From Tamarix chinensis (Eukaryota > Streptophyta > Magnoliopsida > Caryophyllales > Tamaricaceae): DNA of 64,000 nucleotides. The stretch covers positions 100,084,132 through 100,148,131 of the forward strand of contig CM060174.1 in the NCBI GenBank assembly GCA_030549775.1. The letters run 5' to 3'. This document shows, one piece after another, positions 1-12,879 of the stretch (the first letter of the stretch is position 1; every line of letters begins with the position of its first letter). A model generated the notes under the pieces. That model was not told where the DNA came from. It searched no databases and saw only the letters and a program-made list of their open reading frames with translations. The translations under genes were made by a program, and so were the position numbers.

Positions 1-374
1 GAAACGTATGCATCTGGAGCGCACTATGTTGTCCTCGGCTTCACAGGTAATTGATCGTCCAGATTCCATTCTTATACAGATTTCTTCACGTAAAAAAAAG
101 AGAAAAAAGGGTAGCTACCAGCCACAAGCTATAGAACGATTCTCATTAAAGAACCAGAAAAAAATTATTTTACCAAAAACTCGAATAATGAAAAGACAAA
201 ACAAACTAACAGTCCAATAAAAAACAGGGCCAGCTACAGATGAAATTTTATCATGGGACTAATGAGTTTCCCTTGCCCTGGACGACGTTTGCACGACAGT
301 CGGAAAAGCATGGCCAATAAAATGTTGTTTCCCGTTGCGGTATGACTCTTCTATCTACCCTTTTGCCATTCGTA
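1..374. other. 3' flank of the ESV1-like gene
   Basis: No coding signal is supported here. Because the neighbouring gene reads leftwards and stops at 375-377, this stretch should hold its 3' UTR and polyadenylation region. I did not find a clear AATAAA on the minus strand. A short open frame at 8-220 has no recognisable motif. Confidence 0.5.
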
Positions 375-3300
375 TCATGAGGTAGGACTAGAAGGCACAT
401 CTGAATCATCATCAACAGGAGCTGGAAGGGGATTTGGAAAGACACCAGGCGGTCTCTCCCGTGGTTGAATTGATAGTAACTGGGTCGAATCACCCACGAC
501 ATCTGCCCATCCATAATGAGGTTCAGCCCTACAACCATACGTTGCATGAAGAATTCAGTGAGAAAGGCTGGAAACTCAGAATCTAAGATTGCAACAAGTG
601 AAAAGGCGCAAATCTCACTCATAGTATGTTCCCTCATCAACCACAATGTCCCAGCTTTCGCCTGTTGTGCTCTTGCCATATTTATGCACCTTGCTGATGA
701 TTACAGGAAACATGATGGTTAGGGAAAGAATTAGAGAATGCACTCCGGAACTATTAACAAATATGTTCTTATTTACTTTCCCAGCTTACCCATTTCCAAA
801 ATGTTCTTCTCCCCATGTCCTGGACCAACCTGATAATAAAATCCAACGGAAAATAAGTTTCAAATACTCAGCGCTATTGATTTTTACTATAAATGCAAGG
901 CCTCGTCAAGTGTTGAATATTAATGCATTGTGAGATACAACTCGCCCACCAGGTTTGAGTCGAACAACTGGAGTGGACAGTAAAAAATAGATCATCATGA
1001 TTTCACTTCTAAAGAACATGGACCGTAAAAGATCAGTAAAGACCACGCCGACTAATTTTCACCTACATCGTGAGAACTCGTGGTTTTGTGTTTTAACAGG
1101 ATGGTATAGTGCTGCCGGTGACAATAAAGTGCCTTTTTTCCATTTATAAAGTATGTAACATCTCAATTTAAAATTGGTGCATATAGTATCCATTACAAAA
1201 GCGGGAAAGATACTACTGATACAGAAGTCATGAATCTGAATTCCCCATTCAACAAACGATGCAAAAAAGGAAGATCAATATACATACGTCCGCCACTAGG
1301 AGACTCGTGCCATGTTTCTCCATGACGTGAACCGATCCCAGCAAAAAATTTATCCTCCCACTTGTCACCCCACTTGGTTTCGATCTCAGTTTCAGCCCAT
1401 TTATCGGTCCTGAGGAATAGAACAAACATTGTTTAATGTTGCTGTACACTATATAGCAAGGATATTATTGATAAGCAGATAAATTAAAACAAGAAATCTA
1501 AATTCTTGTTCCAGCCATCTCTCAAAGTATATGTTCCTCAGGCAAGATTTAATCAAAGGAGAGTCTTCCAAATGAGGTGCTGACGGACCATAGATCATGA
1601 TCATTACTAGAGAAGCCAACAAGGTGAAATAGAATTTCATGAACTTACGACATTTTAGAAAGGTGGACTACAAGAAGATATTGAGTGTAAAATGCACAGA
1701 CATTAAATGTTACTTTAATCCCAAATCATTGGGGATTCTGAAACAGGTTGGTACAGGCTGATCTACAAGAAGATTAATTATATATTTAATCCCATAACAC
1801 GGCGCCAGAAGGCAACATCAGAAATCATAGGATGACTCCTGAAGAAATTGAACTAGATTCTTCTGTACGGCAGTGTTAACATACCACTTTTTAACAGATC
1901 CTCTTCCATCATAGTGCTCTCCCCACTTTTCCCACCAAGACTGTTCATTCAGTCTGCCATATTTGTGTGCTCCTTTCTCTGTCCACCCTTTAGCATCATA
2001 TTTCTCCCACCTGAAGTGAAAATAGAAGCGTTTTGCTTAATTAATATAAATCGACATAAACTAGAACCTCGCACTTTGTTCTGAGGAAAAAAGAAAAAGA
2101 AAATCATTGCAAACCTACGAGTAAAACTAAATCTTACCATTTTTCATACCATCCTGCATTTTCAGAACCAGACTTTGCCTGTTTCTGAGCATTCCTCTCA
2201 ATTCTTGCTATGTTACTGCACATGCAAGGGTCGGGTTGAAAATCTGAAACCAATACATTTAAAGCATGACGAGAAAGCTCAGTGTCATGAATAGGATTGA
2301 AAAAATTGTACCTCCACTCATCTTGATGGAGTACCTCTTGCCATGTTTCCCACCAGGAATCTCCCTCAGCATTCTTACCAGATTTCTCCACACCTGTGAT
2401 AAGTACCAACAAATAACCCATAGCATAAGCAAAATATACCCACTATGCCAATATTCCACAACTAGCTTGAGAACGTAAACTGATAGAGCCAATTGCAAAC
2501 CAATATGTCCCGGCTACCAATTATTATTTTTACCAAACCATGATGAAGCAAATCATTCCTCAATGTGAATGCAAGGCACATCTATATACGTATATTCTTA
2601 TCCTTGTTTTTGACAAAAACAAAATATCAGAAACCAAATAAATAAATAAAAGGATACCTCACACTATACACATCACTGGCACATATACCAAGTGTCAACA
2701 TGATTATGACCTCTATAAATGACCGTACTACTTTTCAATCCTCCGAAAAGTATGAGATTTGAATTCAATAACTTTTGAACCTTGAAATCAGGTTGCATCT
2801 GATTTGTTATATATCCTTTCAATGTCAGGTCATGGTCAGGAAGATGATCACTTAATACAGAGCTGTACAAAGTAGTGATCGAATTTAAACAAGTGACAAT
2901 GGAAAAGAGAAAGATCAATTTCTCCTGCTATATTTAAAGTATTTGGAAGAGGATATCCCTTGGTTAGGGGAGCAAATATCCCATTATCTAAATTTTTTCC
3001 ATCTGGCTGTCGGTTGTTCCAATAATACATATAGCAAATGACATAATGATATCAAAAGAGTTGCATCGTTTCCTAGGCCCAATTCAAAGATCAGCTTGTA
3101 TACATTACCTACAGATAACAGATGAAAAATGAAGATTGCAAGTTGCCAACTACTATGGTTGTACCACATTCAACTTTATAGAATATGATACTTAATACAA
3201 CCAAGAGGATAGGATCCAGATGCATGAATCCTTTTGTATTCATATTAGTTTACCAAACAAGGAACCGTATCCGCTTCATGCATGCCTCAATCTTGATCAC

Positions 3301-5908
3301 AAGATGCTTAATCTCAGGGATACATTACACCATAACAAAAGAGGAAGTCTGAACAAAGTATAATCCTTTTCAAACAAATAGTTCAACTAATAAAATGGTA
3401 GATAATCATTTTAGAGGTATGCAGTCATCATCAATACACATCCAGCATAATTGCATAAGTAGCAATGCAGCATTGCCATTCTCCAGCAAGTACATTTATT
3501 TACAGGTCAGGTGCAATAAAATTCAAAGAAATACAATTGAACTTCAATTTTCTCAAGAGCATAGGATGTGTACCTAGCTCCTTATATCCAGTCCAGTCAC
3601 TTTTCTCCCACCACTGTCAAGGAGATGAACAAATCCAGTTAATGCATCCACCTGGATGATGCTTAACAAGGTTATGAAAACAATGCTAGTGTCAATGTAA
3701 ACTCATGCCATACAATATAAAATAAACAAGCCACTTTTCAACTGTCCGGCAAACGAACCCATGCAAATGGGAAACCTAATAAAGATCTAACAAGAAATGT
3801 TAAAAAAATATCCTCCTTGGATACAAAATGCATATGATACCGTCTCCTTCCATTCAGATGAGGCATCATGGGACTGGCCACCCATCCTTGTCCAACGACA
3901 TTTGTAGCCATTTTCTCCAAGTTCTTCTCCGCTTTCTCTATACCATGTACTGCCATCTTCATTGCTGCCGGTTTCATTCACATGTTCATTTAACAAGTTG
4001 ATGCCCCAGTCTTTCTCGCTTGCAATACCAGTGTCTAACATGAAGAAATTAAAAGATGCGTCATTTTCGATCAACAAAAAGCTGCATACCACTCATTCAT
4101 GACCAATGATTAGTTTGAGCTTCATCATTAGCCCTACTTGGCTGCAAAAGATAAATAGATCACAAAAAATATTTCCAGTAATAGCAATATCATCAGTAAT
4201 TGCCTCGCTTTGGTGGCGTATCACGAGATTGTGGACCAGAATTCCGTGGCGTACATCGAGGGTAGTGTTTCCACTGAGAGCGAGACCTACAAGAATGAGA
4301 ACAAAGAATCTAGATGTTATAGCACATCTTATTTGAATTTGATTCAAGCCTAGAAGATTTAAGATAGACATAAAATAATCAAAGAAATCAAACGCAAATT
4401 CTTGAGGCTTCCATTTTTAACCCTTCATTCCAAAGTACATACTGAAGCCACATAGATTTTCAGCATGTTTGATAATAATAATAATAATAACAACAACCGT
4501 CAGGTTTAGCCTAATGGTCAAACGCTAGGTCAAGAGTACCAGAGATTCCCAGTTCAAATCCCTCTCCCCTTGTCTCAAGATTGTAACAACTTTACCGTGA
4601 TTGGTGTCCACTTATACGGTGTTCTGTACTCACCAGATAAGTTCCCTATGAATAATAATAATAATAATAATAAAAGCAGAAGTTCTCCAATTACAATGAG
4701 CAGATAATTGCTAATTTATTTGATTGGTCGTGAAATATACAATAACAATTGCTGTAACAAATAAAAATGTTAACTAATGTCAGTTTAAGAACCATGAATT
4801 CAGTAGCTCTTACACCATAAGCATTAAGCTAAACATCCGAGCTGCTCTGCATCCACTTTGAACAGCAATAAGATGATAGTTTCAGGGAAATAAGTTCCTA
4901 TTGGTGGAAAGAAACATTTATAGCCATATTGGTTTCAATTCAAATTTATTTCCGAACTTATTCAGATAAGTTGCTACAGGACTCGATGATTCACAATAAA
5001 ACAAACAAATCGAAGAACACTCTGAGGGATTGAATACCTCTTGCACACAGAAATGGATCGATCAATATGTGTGTGTGTGTATATATATTCTCAGAGTCGC
5101 AAGAGTTTAGCAGAAATATTGGCTCAAAATAAGAACAATTCAGCGAGTTCAAAACAAAATTTCACCATTAATGCCATTAAGATAATTTCAAAATGTTAAA
5201 GACCTCTTCTCAAAAGAAGAAGAAAAAAAAAAGAAAAAAAAAAAGAAGAAGTTCAAAGACTTATTCCATGCTCCAGCATCATACGCTTGGATAGGCCAGT
5301 TTTCTCTGACTCAATAAATAAATAAAGAAATAAACAAAACAAATACAATTTCCTTAAATTATTAACTGTAATAGTACTTGGGAAAATAAGGGAGGGAGGT
5401 AAAAAAGCGGCCACATTCCCGCAAGTAATTTCAAAATGCACACATTTCAACATAATAAAAGAACAAGAACCATGAATGTCAACTTGATGAGACCAATCAA
5501 TTAACGAAAGACAAAATTATAGGAAAAATAACAATCGAAAACAATAGAGAGAAGAAGAAGAAGAAGAAGAAGAAGGGATACTTACTGCTTCGAACCAAAT
5601 GACATTGAAGGCAACGCTTGGTTCCTAGTTATCTTGCTAACCTTGTTCAATTCGAAGCGCCATTCTTCACAATTATCCACCGAATGTCTCTTCCCTGAAG
5701 TCGCGGAGTTCCTAATCGGACCGACCGAATCCGAGCAAGAGCACCTAATAATCCGAGCACCACAGTCTCCAGTATCAAACCGCCTCCGCTTAACAACGCC
5801 AAACTGTTGGAAAGAATGTGGAGCAAAGAGATTGAAAAACCGACGAAGCTCGAGATGAACCGGAGCCGCCGTGAATGCGCCGCTCCCACCGGATGAACTC
5901 GCCGTCAT
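375..5908 (-). CDS. ESV1: EARLY STARVATION 1-like starch-binding protein, chloroplastic
   Basis: Eleven exons: 5908-5586, 4286-4204, 4034-3841, 3613-3574, 2393-2312, 2215-2138, 2010-1885, 1409-1288, 829-790, 693-619, 528-375. Summed length is 1317 nt, or 438 aa, and reading phase is continuous throughout. The start is ATG 5908; the in-frame TTG nine bases upstream is not a likely start. Residues 1 to about 60 are Ser/Ala/Arg-rich, as in a chloroplast transit peptide. From about residue 135 the protein is dense in Trp and acidic residues, with WWEK, WWETW, WYEKWWEKY, WWEKWGEHY and WSRTWGEEHF. This is the signature of ESV1/LESV, plastid proteins whose Trp-rich beta-sheet binds amylopectin and shields starch from early degradation. 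The length fits ESV1 (about 426 aa in Arabidopsis) better than LESV (about 578 aa). Intron 2 is of GC-AG type. A four-codon upstream ORF lies at 5922-5936. The family call is secure; ESV1 versus LESV is less so. Confidence 0.85.
4491..4672 (+). repeat. tRNA-derived SINE in ESV1 intron 1
   Basis: The body carries an RNA polymerase III A box, TAGCCTAATGG (4507-4517), and a B box, AGTTCAAATCC (4551-4561), at tRNA-like spacing. It ends in an (AAT)n tail at about 4651-4672. A matching (AAT)n stretch lies just before it (about 4471-4490) and may be part of the target duplication. Orientation is antisense to the host gene. The SINE family was not identified. Confidence 0.7.
5067..5090. repeat. (TG)n(TA)n microsatellite
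   Basis: A short alternating TG then TA run in ESV1 intron 1. Confidence 0.8.
5551..5575. repeat. (GAA)n microsatellite beside the ESV1 exon 1 donor
   Basis: About eight GAA units on the plus strand, so a pyrimidine (TTC)n tract in the transcript. It starts roughly 10 nt inside intron 1, directly after the 5' splice site at 5585. Confidence 0.85.
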
Positions 5909-7400
5909 CGGAATCAATGAATCACGAAAATGCCATACAAAGGAGGCCTCACATGTGCTGCAATAGCGATGGAGTGGAGTTATAAGGGAAGCTCGGCGAG
6001 AGATTTTCTTTCGTTAAACCCTAATGGAACTTGAAACGTGAGGGTCTTATTGTGGTTTATCGTGATTGAAGAAGAGAGCGGGGGAAAAGATTTGCCCTTT
6101 GGGGGGGGGGGTGGTTATGGTGTCTTGCTTTGTTCGGGAATGACCGAATGAGGCGAAACGAAGTGGGTAGTTAGAGAGGAATGAGGAGCCTTTCGAGAAG
6201 AGGAATCGGCAGAGAAAATGGGCAATGGCGGAGAAAAACACGGGAAGGAGGAAAGAGAAAGAAGAAGAAGAAGAAGAGGAAAATTTTTGGTTGGGATTTC
6301 AAACTGATTTGACGAGCGCCGCCGTGGACGGAGGTGACAGGTGAGTATAATTTTAACAGGTTGGTTGGAGCTTATAGACTGGTGTTTATATAAATATTAG
6401 TACGAATCCCGGAGGTAACGATCCATACACGATACACGTGAGCAGGAGGGAGGACAAAAATGGGTCCGTCTCAAGCGTTCTACGCCTTCCACCATTCTCT
6501 ACTGAACACGTGACTGTGAATCAGCCCTTTTTTTTTCTGATTGTTTTTACTTTTGAAGTATTTGAGAACGTACATGCGTGAGTTATTATGCATTAGCGTT
6601 AAGACTAGCCTAACCAAATACTTCTAATATTCGAATTCGGTTCATTTAATTAAATAAGTGAGTCGAATTACATTTTTAACGAATTAAACCGAATTAAAAT
6701 TACTAACTAAAGTTAAAAAATAAATTAAACTTTATTTTTTTAAGTTCAATTCGGCTCATTTAATAAATAAATTTAAAAATAAGATTCAGATTCTATTTAT
6801 GTAACTAAACGAACAAATCGAATACTAAATTGTCTCAATTCATTTACAATCTTGTATAACACATATCTTTTGAAATAGAAACACCTACCTTTTGTTGTAA
6901 GTATATCTATACTATTTATGGTGTGCGAGTTTAATTAATAATGGTACGAAGATAATAGTATCCTTATTATAATAATAATTATTATTATTGTAGGATTTCA
7001 ACGATGGACGATTCGACATCATCATTCTTCGTGCATTGATTTGTGTTGGTGGAGTGGAGACCCGGAAAATGACCACAAATGCAAAGGGAGACCGAGAGGG
7101 AGGATAAGAAGAAGAGAGGAGGGGGGGCATTTAGATTTCCATGGGCCACAAAAACATAGTCAGATCCGGTTGTGTACGCTGAGTGTCGTACTTGCTGGAC
7201 AATTTTATCCAATTCTCCTGGTTCCAAATTCCAGCACACCATCCGTAAACAGGTAAGTGAGGCATTTTCCCGTCCACGTGTCAGCACTTGAGGGGGGATT
7301 TTGAAAAAATAAAATAAAATAAAAAGAGCTATCTTACAAATGCGTGTCATGTCACACTTGGTGAAATGTTGCGCCACGTGTCCGTCGGAGAAAAATAGAT
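5909..7400 (-). promoter_or_regulatory. Upstream region of the ESV1-like gene with four G-boxes
   Basis: This interval contains the 5' UTR and promoter of the leftward gene. CACGTG palindromes lie at 6435-6440, 6507-6512, 7275-7280 and 7375-7380. The third and fourth read CCACGTGTC, an ABRE-like context. G-boxes bind plant bZIP and bHLH (PIF-type) factors, which would suit a starch gene with daily or ABA control; that role is inferred. The interval also has a G homopolymer near 6101-6111 and (GAA)n near 6257-6272. No gene was recognised in it. Confidence 0.45.
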
Positions 7401-9003
7401 TGCAAAATACTCGGACGTGATTGACGGGAGCATACCTGAGCTGACCCCTAAGTGATAGGACCTGCAGCGGATCAGGATGGCCTCCACCCTTGCCAGCCTG
7501 ACTCACCTCCTCATCCCTACCAACACCGTGCTGGCTTGTTTGTTTGCGTCGGGCAACAATTCTTCCGCAAGTTTCACTCGTCATCATCCATCAGCCCTCG
7601 CTTATGAAAATGCCTGACTCACCTCCTCGTCCCTACCATTGCTGCAGAACACCTTATTTCACATAAATTGCCGAAAAATCCCCGTACCCCTAACTGGCCA
7701 ACTCTACCAGTCAACCTCATATCTCATAGTACTCATCTATTCCTAAAATAAGTTTGAAACTAATTAAATACACTCATTATTAAAAAGGTCAAAATAAACT
7801 AATGAAAGTGCTAACAACTTAGGCCAAACATTTTACGGTCTTTTGTGCAACTAATTTTATTTGTTTGGATGGTTCCGCCGTCAATCTAAATAAAAAGGCT
7901 TTGGCAGGCAAGAAGAAGGGCATTTAAGGAAAATTAAGAAAAAAATTGGTGCTCTACAACAAGTTAGAAGGTGCTAAATTTTGATACCCTAAGAATAAAG
8001 TCTATTAATAATTCTATAATAAGTTAGATCGATGCGAGCGACTAAAATTATTCATATTTTATAATTTTAAATTCAATTTTAATTTTTTTTTATCTTTCAG
8101 AAATATTAGGAACATTGTTGCTACTAATTTAGGTTTATTATAATTATTTTGTAGGATTAAAATTAATGTTGTGACACTATTTTAGCCGGTGTCCTATATT
8201 TCAAGCTCAAATGGTGCCTTCCTGTTATATATATATGTTGGGAATTTAGGGGATCTCTAGCAAAACAAACTCTTTCATAAGTTTTGTTAACGGAATTAAC
8301 AAATCAAATCAATAAGTTTTGTTCCCTTCTACGTTAAAGATAGATATATTCCAACAATTATATTTATTTAAAATAATTTGAAATTTATCATGGTTAATCA
8401 AATTAAACATGACATAATTACATAGTATAACCAAGATATATAAGAGAAGCTAAACCAAGCCAAGAGGGGTCAAAGCACCAACAAAAAGGCTATTCTACCC
8501 TTATAAAACCCTAATTCATAACTCCACCTATAGTACTCACCAATCCATAAAATTAGGCACATTATCCCAAAATATTATTATAAATAACATATCTAAAAAT
8601 CATGACTAAATTATAATGTTATATACATAAAATATTGACCATACTCCTAGGAGTTTTAAGTCCATTTTAAGCCATCTTGGCATAACATTAATAGTTATTT
8701 TAACCATAATTAACCCAAACTAAGAACATAGCATAATTATCATATTTTTACCCTAATAATCCTTGCACAAACTTAAATTTTCATAATTAATCCAAAATGG
8801 CCATTTTGCCTCTAGTTTTCCTAAACACCTCAAAACACTTCTTTTTAACATAACTTATTCCACACTCAATCAAACCCTAACATATTGTAGATGGAATTTA
8901 ATGTAACAACACCAAATATTATAATGGCTCCTCATAAGAACTCATAAATTGACCCAGCTACCCTTTAACTAAAAATTAACACAAAGATCACTCATATTCT
9001 AAT
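7401..9003. other. AT-rich intergenic DNA, partly repeat-derived
   Basis: No supported gene. A direct repeat of about 28 bp beginning GCCTGACTCACCTCCTC occurs at about 7494 and 7612. From about 8200 the sequence resembles old LTR-type DNA, into which the solo LTR starting at 9004 inserted. Confidence 0.5.
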
Positions 9004-9299
9004 TGTAATCCTCCAAAATTTTAAAAGCCTATAATTTAATAAATAAATTTTATTTGGAATAAATTAGCTTTTAAATTTATTTAATTTAATTAATTTATGG
9101 ATTTTAGAGTATATAAACTTAGAGAGGAATATTTAATAAATTAAATTAAATATTTTGTTATTTTATCATACTCATTTTATTTAAATAAATTTTCAAACCA
9201 ATATTTTTCTAAAATTAACCTGTTTAAACCCCATATATTAAATTATATTATTAAATTTATTTATCTACCAAAATATTACATTATATTATTCCATAATTT

Positions 9300-10470
9300 A
9301 TTTTATCTCATTGTTATCTATTTTTCCTTTTTCTTTTTCCCTTTTTCCTTTTCTTTCTCCTTTTTCTCCTTTCTTTCTTTTTCCTTTTTCTCCCCTTCGG
9401 GTCGCCATGCCACGACTTGCACCCTCCTCTCATGCTTGGGTTGTCGATCCACTTCCCTACTCTCCTTCTCCCGCTCGCCGCAACCCAGCCCCTTCCCTTT
9501 TTTCCTTCTTCTCCTATGCAACCAGCCTAGCCCAGCCCCTTCTTTCTTTTCTTTCTTTTCTTTCCTTCTCCCCCTTGACCGGGTTAGCCCGCTTCTTTAT
9601 TTTTCTCCCTCGCTCAGCCTGCCCCTTCTTCCTCCTTCTTCTTCCTTTCTTCCTCGGCCATGCCCGATTACCCCACTCCTACAACTGCAACCACTTGCCT
9701 CCCTGCCACTCCCTCTCTCTCCCCTGTCCTTTTCTTCCCCATTTCGGACCCAACCAACCCTACACCCTAGCCACGCATGCCTTTCTTTCCTCTTCTTCCC
9801 CTTCCCTCTCCCTGACACCCTGACTGCCTCCCTACCACCCTGCAGCTGCCTCGACCAGACCACCTTCTCCCTTCCTCTCCCTCTCCTTTTTCTTCCCCTC
9901 AATAGCTTCTCCCCTTCCCATTTTCAAGTCTCCTCCCCCCGATCTCACTTTCTCTCCATTTCTTCTCTTTTATCCTCCCCCTGTTTTTGCACCGCCGCCC
10001 CACTTCGCCATTGCCTCCACCTCACCAACTGCCTGCACCGCCTCCTGCCACCTTCTACTTCATCCCTGCACCACCACACCCCTCGAGCCCCCTGCAAATC
10101 CCTCCTTCCTCTCCTCTTCTTTTTCTCCCTTCTCGGCAGCCACCCTGCACCCCTCCTTCCATCGTTGTCTCATCGCCTCTACCACCACCTGAACCACCAA
10201 ACCACTCCCTGCAACCTCCCCTACCGCCCCCTCACCTCCTTTGGCCAAAACAAACACCCTCAACCCCTCCTTTTCCTCATTCCTTTTCCTTCCTTCTCAG
10301 CCACCACCACCTCTGCAGCCTCCTTCGCGACCCCGCTGTTGCCGCCTCCATCGCCCTTGGTCACCGATAACCCATCCCTGACCAACACCTAAATCCCCTC
10401 TCCACCCTTGCACATATCCCTTGCCTTAACTCTCCCCCGCCTGCCCTATTTCCTTACCCCACCACCTTCA
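9300..10470 (+). repeat. Pyrimidine-rich block inside the long LTR
   Basis: The plus strand is almost entirely C and T with scattered A, which keeps several frames open for long distances by composition alone. Translations are Pro/Ser/Leu-rich without domains. A block of the same character sits at the equivalent place in the second LTR (60060-61230). Confidence 0.8.
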
Positions 10471-11179
10471 ACACTTCCACCCCTTGTTTTGCATGCAGCT
10501 CATGTTGCATGAGCAATGTGAGTTGTTGCATTCCTTTGGGTCAATTTGGTTAATGAATTTTAAGGTATAATAATAGTTTAAGTTAAGTGTATCATTAATT
10601 AATTTTTGATAAAGTCTTATGCTTTTGGGTTTTTTCTACTTCTAATATGATAAATATTGCTATTATTTTTAGGTATTGGTTTTAATAATCAAAGCTTGAA
10701 TCTTTGACCGAGATACCGGTAAGGTTCAATTTTTTGCGGGAATAAGGGTAATCGTTGAACCCCACTTAAACATATGGATAAATGTATGCTAGCACATTAT
10801 GGTTTTAATATGTTATTATGCATGATATATGTTGTTTAATATAATATATATGTAGTTGCTTATATTGATTGATAAAAAGGAAAGCATGCTAGTTTATGTG
10901 CCATGTGTATATATAAGGCTTAAGGAAGGAGTTTTGTTATTAATGAAAATTTTAAGTACTTATCCATGATATGTTATGTTATTATGACCATTGATGCATA
11001 AATAATATTATTGTGAGCCCTAGGGACATTTTAGTAATATGTCTTGTGAAAGAGTCTGGCCTAATATGAGTGGGTGCTAATGAGCATTATGTTGAAATAT
11101 AATAGTTGGTGGAGTTGGATGATGAGAATGGAATATTAATATTAATATTAATATTTCATGTAGTAAGAGTATTTTAATA

Positions 11180-12150
11180 AAAGTGGTATAATAAGGGTAA
11201 AATGTTAATTTTGTAAGTAAAAGGGTATTATGGTAAAATTGGAAGTAAATGGAAAAATGGTAATTTTGTAAGTAAAAGGGTATTATGGTAAACTTGAAAG
11301 TAAGGGTAAAATGGTAATATAATAATGGAGACGGGTAAATTGGTAATTATAATAATGTAGAAGGGTAAAATGGTAATTATAATAATGGGGAAGAGTAATT
11401 GGTAATTATAATAATGGAGAAGAGTAAAATAGTAATATAATAATGGAGAAGGGTAAGGTGGTAATTATAATAATGAAGAAGGGTAAAATGGTAGTAATAA
11501 TAATGGGGAAGAGTAAATTGGTAATTATAATAATGGAGAAGAGTAAAATGGTAATATAATAATGGAGAAGGGTATGTTCGTAATTATAATAATGGAGAAG
11601 GGTAAAATGGTAGTTATAATAATGGAGAAGGGTAGATTGGTATTTATAATAATGGGGAAGAGTAGTAATTATAATAATGGAGAAGAGTAAAATGATAATA
11701 TAATAATGGAGAAGGGTAAGTTGGTATTTATAATAATGGAGAAATGTAATTTGGTAATCATAAAAATGGAGAAGGGTAAAATGGTAATTATAATAATGGA
11801 AGAAGAGTAAATTGGTAATTATAATAATAGAAGGGCAATTTGGTAATTATGATAATGGAGAAGGGAAATTGGATAATTTAACCAACTAAAGGGTAATTTG
11901 GTAATTATGATAATGAAGAAGGACAATTTGGTAATTTAACCAACCAAAGGGCAGTTTGGTAATTATAATAAAGGAGAAGGGCAATTTGGTAATCTAACCA
12001 ACCAAATGGGGAATATGATAAGTGTAACAATTATGAAGGGTGATTGGTGACCTAATAAGTGTGGAAGATAACTTAGTAACCTAAACTGAGCAAGGAGTAA
12101 TTTGGTAATTATACAATATGGAGGGTAATATAGTAAATTGGCAAGTAAAG
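11180..12150 (+). repeat. Minisatellite of about 28-30 bp units
   Basis: Degenerate tandem units follow the pattern GGTAATTATAATAATGG then AGAAGGGTAAAAT. Roughly two dozen are present, drifting toward the right end, where AACCAACCAAAGGGCAATTT variants appear. Confidence 0.85.
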
Positions 12151-12879
12151 AAGGGATGACTTAATAATTATACAAGGGGTAAATCAGTAATTCGTATCTA
12201 ATACGTCGATGGGATAACAAAGTTTTGTAATAAGACTCAAGTAACATTGAATAGCAAGATAAGGGTATTTGACAAGTGATAAGTATCAGGAGAACAAATC
12301 CTAAATCGAAATCGGATGATATAGTGATGGCCTTAATGATTCATTTAGGTTATATTAGATAATCATATGAATAAGGAGTACCTAATGATATCAGAACAAT
12401 TGAAAGTGAATAAGTATCTGATTGTTGTGATGTTCATGATCACCTTAATTAAGACACTAATAATTAAAGTGAAAGACCTCAAGATAGAAAATGGTGGCTC
12501 TTTAGGGTTCGCTACCCTAAAGACGTAGTTTAGCCCATAGTTATTCTGGTATTTGCTGGTGTGTCTTTATGGCCCAGCCAGACCCTACATCTTACTCTAT
12601 CTAACTTTACGGACCTACTTAGGATGTATGTATACTTATGGATTAGGTTTCATTGTCGGTAAGGTACTAAGTAGCTATATGCACCAGTACAAACAAGGTA
12701 CCTTTACGTTCCTAGGTTGATAGTTGAAGGGTACTGAGTAGCTTGCATGCACCGGTGCGACCAGTGTATCTTTGTGTCCCAAGACCTTGATCTCCCCTCT
12801 GAAGCAAATAAATGGAATTGTTGTGATGATTAAAAAGGAAAAACACTAATTGCGAAAGTCAAAGACATGCGATTCAGGG

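Noticed and set aside
251..679. 142-codon minus-strand frame at the end of the ESV1-like gene
   Set aside because: It reads through two real exons in the wrong frame; the correct frame gives the conserved C-terminus and stops at 375.
4093..4371. 92-codon minus-strand frame overlapping ESV1 exon 2
   Set aside because: The family sequence (TPPKR then DTGIA) is in another frame bounded by splice sites.
6985..7587. 200-codon minus-strand open frame upstream of the ESV1-like gene
   Set aside because: No recognisable motif, homopolymer runs at its C-terminus, and it lies over promoter motifs; nothing supports translation.
9311..10392. Long overlapping open frames (170, 318 and 127 codons) on the plus strand
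   Set aside because: They come from a pyrimidine-rich stretch in which stop codons are rare in every frame; products are low-complexity Pro/Ser/Leu/Phe with no domain.
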